Shown: piece by piece, positions 47,312-54,320 of the stretch
Numbering within the stretch: the stretch's first letter is position 1
Layout of the letters: each line of letters opens with the position of its first letter
Source of the DNA: Streptomyces rubiginosohelvolus
Lineage (GTDB): Bacteria; Actinomycetota; Actinomycetes; Streptomycetales; Streptomycetaceae
DNA length: 64,000 nucleotides
Assembly (NCBI RefSeq): GCF_014649875.1
Contig: NZ_BMTW01000001.1
Span: 558,001 to 622,000, forward strand
Reading direction: 5' to 3'
Program-made: the position numbers and the translations under genes
The notes under the pieces: model-generated
Seen by the model: only the letters and a program-made list of their open reading frames with translations
Database searches by the model: none
Told to the model about the DNA's origin: nothing

Positions 47312-48347
47312 CGCTGAGCCCTTCCGCGTGGATGGCCTTGCGCAGGGTCTCGATGTCCGGCGCGGAGTCGATCTGCTTCTGGTCGACGAGGAACTGCGCG
47401 GCGCTGTGCAGGTTGTCCGCCAGGCCGCCGGCCTTGCCGGGGGTGCCGAGCCACTTCGCGTCCGCCTGCTCGGCGGGCTTGAGGAAGATGCCCTGCTTCA
47501 GCTGGGAGCCCGCCTCGGCCGGGCTGATGCCGAGCTGCTTGCCCACGGCGGCCGACGCGGCGTCCGGGTCGTCGTGGATCAGGTCGAGTGCCTGGGCCTG
47601 GGCCTTGCGCCAGGCGGGCAGCACGTCGGGGTGGGCCTTGAGGAAGCGGGTGGCGGCGACCCCGAGGTCGAGGGTGGGCTTGCCGTCCGCGGCGAGTTCA
47701 CGGCTGGAGACGATGACCTTGCCGGTCTTCTTCAGCTCCTCCAGCGTCGGCAGCCAGACGTACGTGGCGTCGATGTCGCCGCGCGTCCAGGCGGCCAGGA
47801 TGTCCTGCGGCTCCAGGTCGAGGAGCTGGACCTTCGAGGCGTCCACCCCGGCCCGGTCGAGGGCGGCGAGCAGGCTGTAGTGGGAGGTGGAGCTGAAGGG
47901 GGTGGCGACCTTCTTGCCCTCCAGGTCCTTCACCGAGGAGATCTTGGACCCGTTACGGGCGACGAGCGCCTCGTTGTCCCCGGCGACGTCGAGCACCCAG
48001 GTGACCTCGTACGGGATGTTCAGCGGCGCGGAGAGCCCCCGGGCCACCGGGCTGGAGCCGATGGCCGCGAGGTCCACGGACCCGGCGACGAACGCGGTGT
48101 TGATGCTGGCCCCGGAGTCGAACTTGGTCCACTTGATGTCGTAGCCGGGCAGCGCCTTCTCCAGCCAGCCCTTCTCCTTGACGATCAGGTCGCCGCTGGG
48201 GAACGCCTGGTAGGCGATGCGTATGGTCTTGCCGCCGTCGCCCCCGTCGCCGGAGCCGCCGCCCTGGCCGCACGCCGTCACCGCCAGCAGGGTGCCGAGG
48301 GTCACGGCGAGGAAGGTGAGGCGGAGCGGGCCGCGTGTTCGGGGCAT
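47295..48347 (-). CDS. Sulfonate ABC transporter substrate-binding lipoprotein (SsuA type)
   Basis: 350 aa. A lipoprotein signal ends in LLAVTACGQ, with Cys as lipidation site. The mature part is a type II periplasmic-binding fold (IRIAYQAFPSGDLIVKEKGWLEKALPGYDIKW to LAAWTRGDIDATYVWLPTLEELKK). It should capture aliphatic sulfonates or taurine at the outer face of the membrane. It lies between permease and ATPase genes. Confidence 0.94.
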   Translation of the reverse strand: MPRTRGPLRLTFLAVTLGTLLAVTACGQGGGSGDGGDGGKTIRIAYQAFPSGDLIVKEKGWLEKALPGYDIKWTKFDSGASINTAFVAGSVDLAAIGSSPVARGLSAPLNIPYEVTWVLDVAGDNEALVARNGSKISSVKDLEGKKVATPFSSTSHYSLLAALDRAGVDASKVQLLDLEPQDILAAWTRGDIDATYVWLPTLEELKKTGKVIVSSRELAADGKPTLDLGVAATRFLKAHPDVLPAWRKAQAQALDLIHDDPDAASAAVGKQLGISPAEAGSQLKQGIFLKPAEQADAKWLGTPGKAGGLADNLHSAAQFLVDQKQIDSAPDIETLRKAIHAEGLSDAVSP

Positions 48348-48401
48348 GTGCGTGTCCTTCGTACGTCAGTGGGTGGAAGACCGGGTGGGAAAGGGGGGCG
48401 G

Positions 48402-49292
48402 TTACGCGTGGCTGCGCCACGGGGCGAGGCGGTCGGCCAGCAGGCGCAGGGCCGCGTCGATGAGCAGGCCGGAGATGCCGATGGCGAAGAGGCCGAGCAC
48501 GACGGTGTCGGACTGGTTGTAGCGCTGGGCGTCCCGGATCAGGCCGCCGATCCCCGGTAGTCCGTTGACGGTCTCGGCGGCGACGACGGAGGAGTACGCG
48601 ATGCCGAAGGCGAGCCGGACGCCGACGAGGATCTCGGGCAGCGCGGAGGGAAGCACGACGGAGGTGACGACCTGTCCGCGCCGGGCCCCGATCGCCCGGG
48701 CCGCCTCGACCAGGGCCGTCGGCGCGGACGCCACGGCGGACGCGGTGGCGACGGCGACCGGCGGCATCGCGGCGATGGCCAGCAGCCACAGCTTGGGCGC
48801 CTCGTCGATGCCGAACCAGATGATCAGCAGGCTGAAGTAGGCGAGCGGGGGCAGGGTCCGCAGGAACGCCACAGCGGGCTCCAGCACCACCCGTACCCAC
48901 GGCAGCGTCCCCATGAGGACGCCGAGCACGAGGCCCGCGGCCACCCCCGCACCGGCCCCGATGAAGATCCGGCGGAGGCTGATCCCGAGGTGTTCGATCA
49001 GGGTGTGGCCCTGGTAGCCCCGGACGCCGTCGTGCGTGCCGGAGGTCTCCAGCAGCGCCCGCCACACGGCGGCGGGCGAGGGCACCAGGACCGGCGACCA
49101 CAGCTGGAGCGCGGTCACCAGCTGCCAGCCGCCGAGCAGGACGGCGAGCGCGAGGACGCGCAGCCCGATCCGGCGCAGCAGGGCGGCGCGTTCGGGACGG
49201 GCGCGGCGGCCGTCGCCCTTGTTCGGCGGGCCCGGGGGCACGGGAGCGGCGGCTTCGGCGGTCCGTTCCCGCAGGGACGGGGAGGTCGGCAT
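48402..49292 (-). CDS. Sulfonate ABC transporter permease (SsuC/TauC type)
   Basis: 296 aa from the ATG at 49292, with GGAGA 6-7 bp upstream. Six membrane helices. The EAA loop is VEAARAIGARRGQVVTSVVLPSALPEILVGVRLAFGIA. The N-terminus (about 45 residues) is a Pro/Arg-rich cytoplasmic extension. First structural gene of the operon, 213 bp after a Cys-rich leader peptide. Confidence 0.94.
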   Translation of the reverse strand: MPTSPSLRERTAEAAAPVPPGPPNKGDGRRARPERAALLRRIGLRVLALAVLLGGWQLVTALQLWSPVLVPSPAAVWRALLETSGTHDGVRGYQGHTLIEHLGISLRRIFIGAGAGVAAGLVLGVLMGTLPWVRVVLEPAVAFLRTLPPLAYFSLLIIWFGIDEAPKLWLLAIAAMPPVAVATASAVASAPTALVEAARAIGARRGQVVTSVVLPSALPEILVGVRLAFGIAYSSVVAAETVNGLPGIGGLIRDAQRYNQSDTVVLGLFAIGISGLLIDAALRLLADRLAPWRSHA

Positions 49293-49465
49293 GAAGGGGT
49301 CTCCGGGGTCATGGAGCCTCGCCGGACCCGCGGGAGGCGGCAGGCCGGGAGGACACACGCGGGGGCGGCGCTGGGAACGCGACGATGCGAGGGGCGGGAC
49401 CCGGAGGGGATCAGGCGCGGAAGGCGTGGATAGCGCTCAAGGTGCTCATACCGGGGACGCGCGCA

Positions 49466-49506
49466 GGCATCACGTGGGCATCGCGAAGGATGCCGCGGCC
49501 GGCATC
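49466..49506 (-). promoter_or_regulatory. Attenuator-like alternative hairpins after the Cys leader
   Basis: In the minus-strand RNA the order is GAUGCC (49506-49501), GGCAUC (49494-49489), GAUGCC (49482-49477), GAUGCC (49471-49466). The single GGCAUC can pair with any one of the three GAUGCC copies, so the hairpins exclude each other. The first GAUGCC overlaps the leader's stop codon, so a ribosome paused at the final Cys codon would cover it. Confidence 0.6.
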
Positions 49507-49576
49507 AACAGGATGCGCTGGAGACGCGGCAGAGATCGATGTGGAGGCACTCCACCAGAAAACGATCGACTGTCAC
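49505..49576 (-). CDS. Cys-rich leader peptide of the sulfonate operon (23 aa)
   Basis: A GTG at 49576 opens a 23-codon frame that ends TGC-CGC-GTC-TCC-AGC-GCA-TCC-TGT-TGA. The product has three Cys (positions 10, 16, 23) and the block HIDLCRVSSASC, which matches the actinobacterial 'putative leader peptide' class (H-x-DL-x-R-x-SSAxC) found before sulfur-assimilation genes. No Shine-Dalgarno is visible. TAGAAC ends 7 bases before the GTG, so the transcript may be leaderless. Inferred role: translation stalls when Cys-tRNA is scarce and this changes downstream RNA folding. Confidence 0.8.
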   Translation of the reverse strand: MTVDRFLVECLHIDLCRVSSASC

Positions 49577-49804
49577 GGGCGCTGTTCTAGCACAGCGTTT
49601 CGCGCCCGCACCAGGATCCGCCAGGGAGTGAGACACCTCGGGACCGGTCCGTGGACGGGCCCGGTGACCTGTGGCCGGGGCCGTGGACCCGTCGGCGGGC
49701 GGGCGCACACACGTCTCGAACTGATCTTCACTCCTCTTCAACCTTTTCGGCACACGGGTGCTCTGTAACGGGTGGGAGTCGAGGAGAGCGAGAGAGGAGG
49801 GCGG

Positions 49805-50338
49805 ATGCCGGCAGGGGCTCAGCCCGCCATGGCGGACGACGAGCGCGCCGCGTTCGAGGCGTACGCCAGGACCGGGCAGCGCCGCCTGTACCGGACGGCC
49901 TACCTGCTGTGCGGAGACACCGAGGGTGCGCAGGACCTGACGCAGACGACGCTCGCCAAGCTGTTCCAGCACTGGCGCAGGGCGAGCCGGGCGGACAACC
50001 TCGACGCCTACGCCAAGACCGTGCTGGTGCGCACCTTCGTGGCCGAACGCCGCCGCTCCGTACGGGATCTGCTCGCCCACAACCGCAACGCGCCCCGCCC
50101 GCAGCCCAATCCGGCGCCGGGCGCCGACCTCCGGGTCACCCTGCTGGCCCTCCTCGCCGAACTCCCGCCCCGGGCAAGGGCGATGGTCGTCCTGCGCTAC
50201 TGGGACGACCTGAGCGTGGAGACCGTGGCGTCGCTGCTGCGGTGCAGCGAGTCCACGGTGAAGAGCCAGTGCTCGCGTTCGCTCGTCCGCCTGCGCGCCC
50301 GGATGGGCGACGTCCAGCTCTACTCCACCGGAAGCTGA
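49805..50338 (+). CDS. SigE-family ECF RNA polymerase sigma factor
   Basis: 177 aa from the ATG at 49805, with GAGGAGG upstream. Region 2 is EAYARTGQRRLYRTAYLLCGDTEGAQDLTQTTLAKLFQHWRR; region 4 is LPPRARAMVVLRYWDDLSVETVASLLRCSESTVKSQCSRSL. This matches the streptomycete SigE-like subfamily in which the sigma gene is followed by a membrane protein gene. That gene, 9 bp downstream, has one membrane segment and may restrain the sigma factor. The promoters controlled are unknown. Confidence 0.93.
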   Translation: MPAGAQPAMADDERAAFEAYARTGQRRLYRTAYLLCGDTEGAQDLTQTTLAKLFQHWRRASRADNLDAYAKTVLVRTFVAERRRSVRDLLAHNRNAPRPQPNPAPGADLRVTLLALLAELPPRARAMVVLRYWDDLSVETVASLLRCSESTVKSQCSRSLVRLRARMGDVQLYSTGS

Positions 50339-50347
50339 GGGCCGGTC

Positions 50348-51286
50348 ATGACCCCTGAACCGTACGAGCACCTGCCGCGCCGCACGCCTGACGAAGAGCC
50401 GGTCCGGGACGAGGAGTTGTTCCGGGAGGCCCTGCACCGGACGGTCGGCGCCCTGTCCCTCCAGCCCGATCTGGTGTCCGACGCCGTCCGGGAGGGTCAC
50501 CGGCGGCGGGCCAGGAGCCGGGGGTACACGGTCGCGGGCGCGTTCGTCGCGGTGACCGCGCTGACCCTGGGCCTCTCCGTGCTCGGCCCCCGGCTGCTGT
50601 CGGGCCCGGAACCCGTGTCGCCCGCCGGACCGTCCCTCTCCCTGCCCGCCTCCCCGCCCACCCCGTCCCCCCGACGTACGGAGCAACCCCCCGACATGCC
50701 GAGCCCCACCGCCACCCCCGTGCCGACGGAGTCCGCGGCCGTGCCGCCCGCTCCCCCCGGGCCGCCCGCACCCTCCCTGTCGGTCCCGCCCGGGCTCGGC
50801 CCCGAGGAGGCCCAGCGCCTGGAGGCGTTCCGGCAGCAGGCGGCCCGGGCCCTGGACGCGCTGCTGCCCGCGTCGGTCGGGGACGTCCGGCCGGCCGACG
50901 ACGACCCGGGGAGCTATGCGGGGCGGCGCGGCGGTGTCGTGCACGCCGTCCGGCTTTCGGTGGTCCCGGATCCGGGGAGCCCCGAGCCCGCCTGCCGCGA
51001 CATCCCGGAGAAGGGGCTGACCTGCGTGGCCCTCACCCTGGACGACGGCACCCCCGCCCGGGCCTACCGGCAGGCCGTCGCGGACCGGGCGGTCACCGAG
51101 GTCTCCCTCCAGTACCGGTCCGGCCGCAGCACGGTGGCACTGTCGGTGTCGCCCGCGCGGTCCGGGGCGGGCGGCACGCCCGTCACCGTCGGGGACCTCG
51201 TCCGGGTCGCCGAGAGCCCGCGGTTCCGGGAGCTGATCGCGTACGCCGACGAGAACCCGGTGGCGTGGGGCGGGGCCGCCTCGTGA
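50348..51286 (+). CDS. Single-pass membrane protein behind the sigma factor (possible anti-sigma)
   Basis: 312 aa. The cytoplasmic N-terminus (about 1-59) includes EPVRDEELF at residues 17-25. One membrane helix follows (about 60-80, TVAGAFVAVTALTLGLSVLG), then a Pro/Ser/Thr-rich stalk and a C-terminal extracytoplasmic domain (GPEEAQRLEAFRQQAARALDALLP to ENPVAWGGAAS). It has no HxxxCxxC zinc motif of classical ZAS anti-sigma factors. Position and topology fit an anti-sigma factor, but homology is not recognised. Its stop overlaps the next gene (GTGA). Confidence 0.8.
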   Translation: MTPEPYEHLPRRTPDEEPVRDEELFREALHRTVGALSLQPDLVSDAVREGHRRRARSRGYTVAGAFVAVTALTLGLSVLGPRLLSGPEPVSPAGPSLSLPASPPTPSPRRTEQPPDMPSPTATPVPTESAAVPPAPPGPPAPSLSVPPGLGPEEAQRLEAFRQQAARALDALLPASVGDVRPADDDPGSYAGRRGGVVHAVRLSVVPDPGSPEPACRDIPEKGLTCVALTLDDGTPARAYRQAVADRAVTEVSLQYRSGRSTVALSVSPARSGAGGTPVTVGDLVRVAESPRFRELIAYADENPVAWGGAAS

Positions 51287-52362
51287 CGCGCCGCCGCACG
51301 ACCGGCACGCTGCCGCCCGCGTACGGGGAACCGGTCCGCGACGAGGACACGTTCCGGCTGCGCGTGCCGCCGCCCCGGGCCCCGGGTCCGGCCGGCAACG
51401 GCTCGCCGCCCCCTGCCCGTTCGGGCCCCGGTGCTCCCTCCGGGTCCGCTTCCCGCTCCCGGTCCCGGCCGGCCTCCGCTCCCCGGTCCCGGTCGGCGGC
51501 GCGGTCGCGGGTGCGGCGGCGGCAGCGGAACCGGCGGCGGGTTCTCTCGCTGGCCGTGCTGGTGCTCGCGGTGGTGGCGGGCGCGGCGCTCCTCGTCGGC
51601 CGGCCCTGGCGGCACGGCGGCGGCCCGGCCGACGCGGCCCCGGACCCGTCCCGTACGGCCCCGGCGGGCGGACCGGACAACGCCTCCGAACCGCTGGAGG
51701 ACGCCCCCGAGCCCACTCCCCCGCCGACCCCCACCCCGACTCCGTCCGCCTCGGCCGGCGCGGACGCGTCCGGGGAAGGTGACGCCCTCGGCCCCGAGGA
51801 CATCCCCGCCTCGGGGCCCGGCACGTTCACCGTGGCCCGTGCGGGCGTCACGCCGAAGGGCAGGGGCAGCGCCTACCGGGTCGAGGTGGAGAACGGCATC
51901 GGCGTCGACCCCGACCGGGCCGCCGCCGACATCGCCGCCGTTCTCGCCGACCCGCGCGGCTGGAGCCACGGCGGCGAGCGCTCGTTCCGCCAGGTCGCCG
52001 ACGGATCGGCCGGGCTGGTGATCCGGATCGCCACCCCGGCGACGACCGACCGGGAGTGCGGTGCGTACGGCCTGAAAACGCGCGGCGAGGTCAACTGCCG
52101 GGGCGGCGAGAAGGTGATGGTCAACCTGAAGCGCTGGCAGCTCGGTTCACCGCAGTTCGACGGCCCCGTCTCCGAGTACCGGGCGCTGATCGTCAACCAC
52201 GAGGTCGGCCACTGGCTGGGGCGCGGCCACGAGACCTGCCCGGGGAAGGGGCGTCCCGCGCCCGCGATGATGCAGCAGATCGACGGGCTGAAGGGCTGCG
52301 TCGCCAACGCCTGGCCGTACGACGCGAAGGGACGCTACCTGGGCGGCCCGAAGGTCCCGTGA
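51283..52362 (+). CDS. DUF3152 membrane-anchored putative metalloprotease
   Basis: 359 aa, GTG start overlapping the previous gene. The N-terminal cytoplasmic segment contains EPVRDEDTF (residues 16-24), then a Ser/Arg/Pro-rich region, one membrane helix (about 87-106) and a Pro/Thr linker. The extracytoplasmic DUF3152 domain ends in NHEVGHWLGRGHETC (about residue 306), which has the HExxHxxGxxH zinc pattern of metzincins. A membrane protease or binding protein is possible. Co-transcription with the sigma factor suggests a shared signalling unit. Confidence 0.87.
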   Translation: MTRRRTTGTLPPAYGEPVRDEDTFRLRVPPPRAPGPAGNGSPPPARSGPGAPSGSASRSRSRPASAPRSRSAARSRVRRRQRNRRRVLSLAVLVLAVVAGAALLVGRPWRHGGGPADAAPDPSRTAPAGGPDNASEPLEDAPEPTPPPTPTPTPSASAGADASGEGDALGPEDIPASGPGTFTVARAGVTPKGRGSAYRVEVENGIGVDPDRAAADIAAVLADPRGWSHGGERSFRQVADGSAGLVIRIATPATTDRECGAYGLKTRGEVNCRGGEKVMVNLKRWQLGSPQFDGPVSEYRALIVNHEVGHWLGRGHETCPGKGRPAPAMMQQIDGLKGCVANAWPYDAKGRYLGGPKVP

Positions 52363-52382
52363 CGCCCGCCGGTGCACCGGCC

Positions 52383-53042
52383 TCAGCGGGCGCGGTGCAC
52401 CAGCCGCCCTGCGAGCACGGTCGCCACGCAGGGCCGGGGCCCGCCCCCGTACAGCGCCGCCTCGTCGGGCACGTCGAAGACCGCGAGATCGGCCCGGCCG
52501 CCGACGGTCAGCGGGCCGTGCGCGGTACGGGCCAGATCGCCGCCCGCCGCGAAGGGGTCCAGGTCCGGCACCCCTTCCCGTACCGGAACGGGCGACGGCG
52601 CGATCCGGACGGCCAGGCCCGACCGGGCGACGGCCGTGCGCAGCGCCGGGTCGTCCGCGCCGAACGGGCCCACCAGGTGCGTGGTGCCGTGGCGCAGCAT
52701 CCGCTGGAGCCCGCGCCGTACGCTGCCGGCCCGCCGGGTCGTGTCCATCGCCGCCGCCTGCCGCTCGAACTCCTCGCCCCACAGCGGGAGTTCACCCAGC
52801 TCGTCGGCCTCGCGCGGGTCCGGGTGGTAGCAGCGGGTGAGCAGCTCACGGGCCCGGTCCTGGCGCAGTCCGGGGGTGAGGAGGCCGGGCCATCGGCGGA
52901 CCCGGGCGGCCGGGTGCGCGGCGGCGACCTCCGCGTACGGGCCGAGGGCGGCGATCCGGTCGCCGTCCACCGCGACCGCCCCGTCCGCGACGGCCGCCAC
53001 GCCCACCGGGAGGACCAGGGGCGCGGCATGAATCGTCAGCAC
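52383..53042 (-). CDS. Truncated amidohydrolase-like (imidazolonepropionase-like) protein
   Basis: 219 aa, about half a normal amidohydrolase. The N-terminal beta-sandwich (VAAVADGAVAVDGDRIAALGPYAEV) and its C-terminal partner (LTVGGRADLAVFDVPDEAALYG to VLAGRLVH) are preserved. Where PG-x-ID-x-H-x-H should lie it reads GLLTPGLRQDRARELL, so both metal His residues are absent, and much of the barrel is missing. It should not catalyse classical hydrolysis. It ends the mqnC transcript (7 bp after mqnC), which suggests a link to menaquinone synthesis. Confidence 0.82.
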   Translation of the reverse strand: MLTIHAAPLVLPVGVAAVADGAVAVDGDRIAALGPYAEVAAAHPAARVRRWPGLLTPGLRQDRARELLTRCYHPDPREADELGELPLWGEEFERQAAAMDTTRRAGSVRRGLQRMLRHGTTHLVGPFGADDPALRTAVARSGLAVRIAPSPVPVREGVPDLDPFAAGGDLARTAHGPLTVGGRADLAVFDVPDEAALYGGGPRPCVATVLAGRLVHRAR

Positions 53043-53049
53043 GGCTACG

Positions 53050-54249
53050 TCAGTTGGCGTTGAGGAGCTTCAGCTCCGGGTGGGCCGTGCCGCCCTCGAT
53101 CGCGGTGGACGAGATGTGCGAGACGACGCGCTCGTCGACCGGGTCGTTCGCCGGGTCGTCGTGCACGACGAGGTGCTCGTAGGTCGTGGCGCGCTGCGCG
53201 GGGACCCGGTCCGCCTTGCGGATCAGGTCGATGATCTCCAGCCGGTTGGAGCGGTGCTTGGCCCCGGCCGAGGAGACGACGTTCTCCTCCAGCATGATCG
53301 AGCCGAGGTCGTCCGCGCCGTAGTGCAGCGACAGCTGGCCGACCTCCTTGCCGGTGGTGAGCCAGGAGCCCTGGATGTGGGCGACGTTGTCGAGGAAGAG
53401 CCGGGCGATGGAGATCATCCGCAGGTACTCGAAGAGCGTGGCCTGCGTGCGGCCCTTCAGCTTGTTGTTCTCCGGCTGGTAGGTGTACGGGATGAAGGCG
53501 CGGAAGCCGCCCGTACGGTCCTGGACGTCCCGGATCATCCTCAGGTGCTCGATGCGCTCGGCGTTGGTCTCGCCGGTGCCCATCAGCATGGTGGACGTCG
53601 ACTCGACGCCGAGGCCGTGCGCGATCTCCATGATCTCCAGCCACCGCTCGCCGGACTCCTTGAGCGGCGCGATGGCGGTGCGCGGCCGGGCGGGCAGCAG
53701 CTCGGCGCCCGCACCGGCGAAGGAGTCGAGCCCGGCGGCGTGGATGCGGCTGATGGCCTCCTCGGCGGAGACCTTCGAGATGCGGGCCATGTGCTCGATC
53801 TCGGAGGCGCCGAGCGAGTGGATGACCAGTTGCGGGTACGCCTTCTTGATCGCGGAGAAGTGCTCCTCGTAGTACTCCACGCCGAAGTCCGGGTGGTGGC
53901 CGCCCTGGAACATGATCTGGGTGCCGCCCAGCTCCACGGTCTCCGCGCAGCGGCGCAGGATGTCGTCGAGGTCGCGGGTCCAGCCCTTGTCGGTGGCCTT
54001 GGGCGGGGCGTAGAAGGCGCAGAACTTGCAGGCCGTCACGCACACGTTGGTGTAGTTGATGTTGCGCTCGATGATGTACGTCGCGATGTGTTCCGTACCG
54101 GCGTAGCGGCGGCGGCGTACGGCGTCGGCGGCGGCGCCCAGTGCGTGCAGCGGCGCGGACCGGTAGAGGTCGAGCGCCTCCTCCGGGGTGATCCGACCGC
54201 CTTCGGCGGCTCGGTCGAGGACGGGCTGAAGGTCGGCCTTCTCGGTCAC
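53050..54249 (-). CDS. mqnC: Cyclic dehypoxanthinyl futalosine synthase
   Basis: 399 aa, GTG start with AAAGGTGAC upstream. The radical-SAM cluster motif is CVTACKFCAF (C-x3-C-x2-C). Other family marks are ELGGTQIMFQGGHHPDFGVEYYEE, GTGETNAERIEHL and the C-terminal SIMLEENVVSSAGAKHR. It closes the ring of dehypoxanthine futalosine in the futalosine (Mqn) route to menaquinone. The operon includes the truncated amidohydrolase-like gene. It lies one gene away from mqnA. Confidence 0.96.
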   Translation of the reverse strand: MTEKADLQPVLDRAAEGGRITPEEALDLYRSAPLHALGAAADAVRRRRYAGTEHIATYIIERNINYTNVCVTACKFCAFYAPPKATDKGWTRDLDDILRRCAETVELGGTQIMFQGGHHPDFGVEYYEEHFSAIKKAYPQLVIHSLGASEIEHMARISKVSAEEAISRIHAAGLDSFAGAGAELLPARPRTAIAPLKESGERWLEIMEIAHGLGVESTSTMLMGTGETNAERIEHLRMIRDVQDRTGGFRAFIPYTYQPENNKLKGRTQATLFEYLRMISIARLFLDNVAHIQGSWLTTGKEVGQLSLHYGADDLGSIMLEENVVSSAGAKHRSNRLEIIDLIRKADRVPAQRATTYEHLVVHDDPANDPVDERVVSHISSTAIEGGTAHPELKLLNAN

Positions 54250-54320
54250 CGGGCTGTCACCTTTCGGCGGTTTTTTGAGGATCCACGGACCGATCCAGCG
54301 TACGCCAGCCCCTTGCGCGA

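Noticed and set aside
49411-49470. A second short frame (19 codons, ATG at 49470) between the Cys leader and the permease.
   Set aside because: No ribosome site, no Cys codons, and no resemblance to known leaders; likely chance, and it overlaps the hairpin region.
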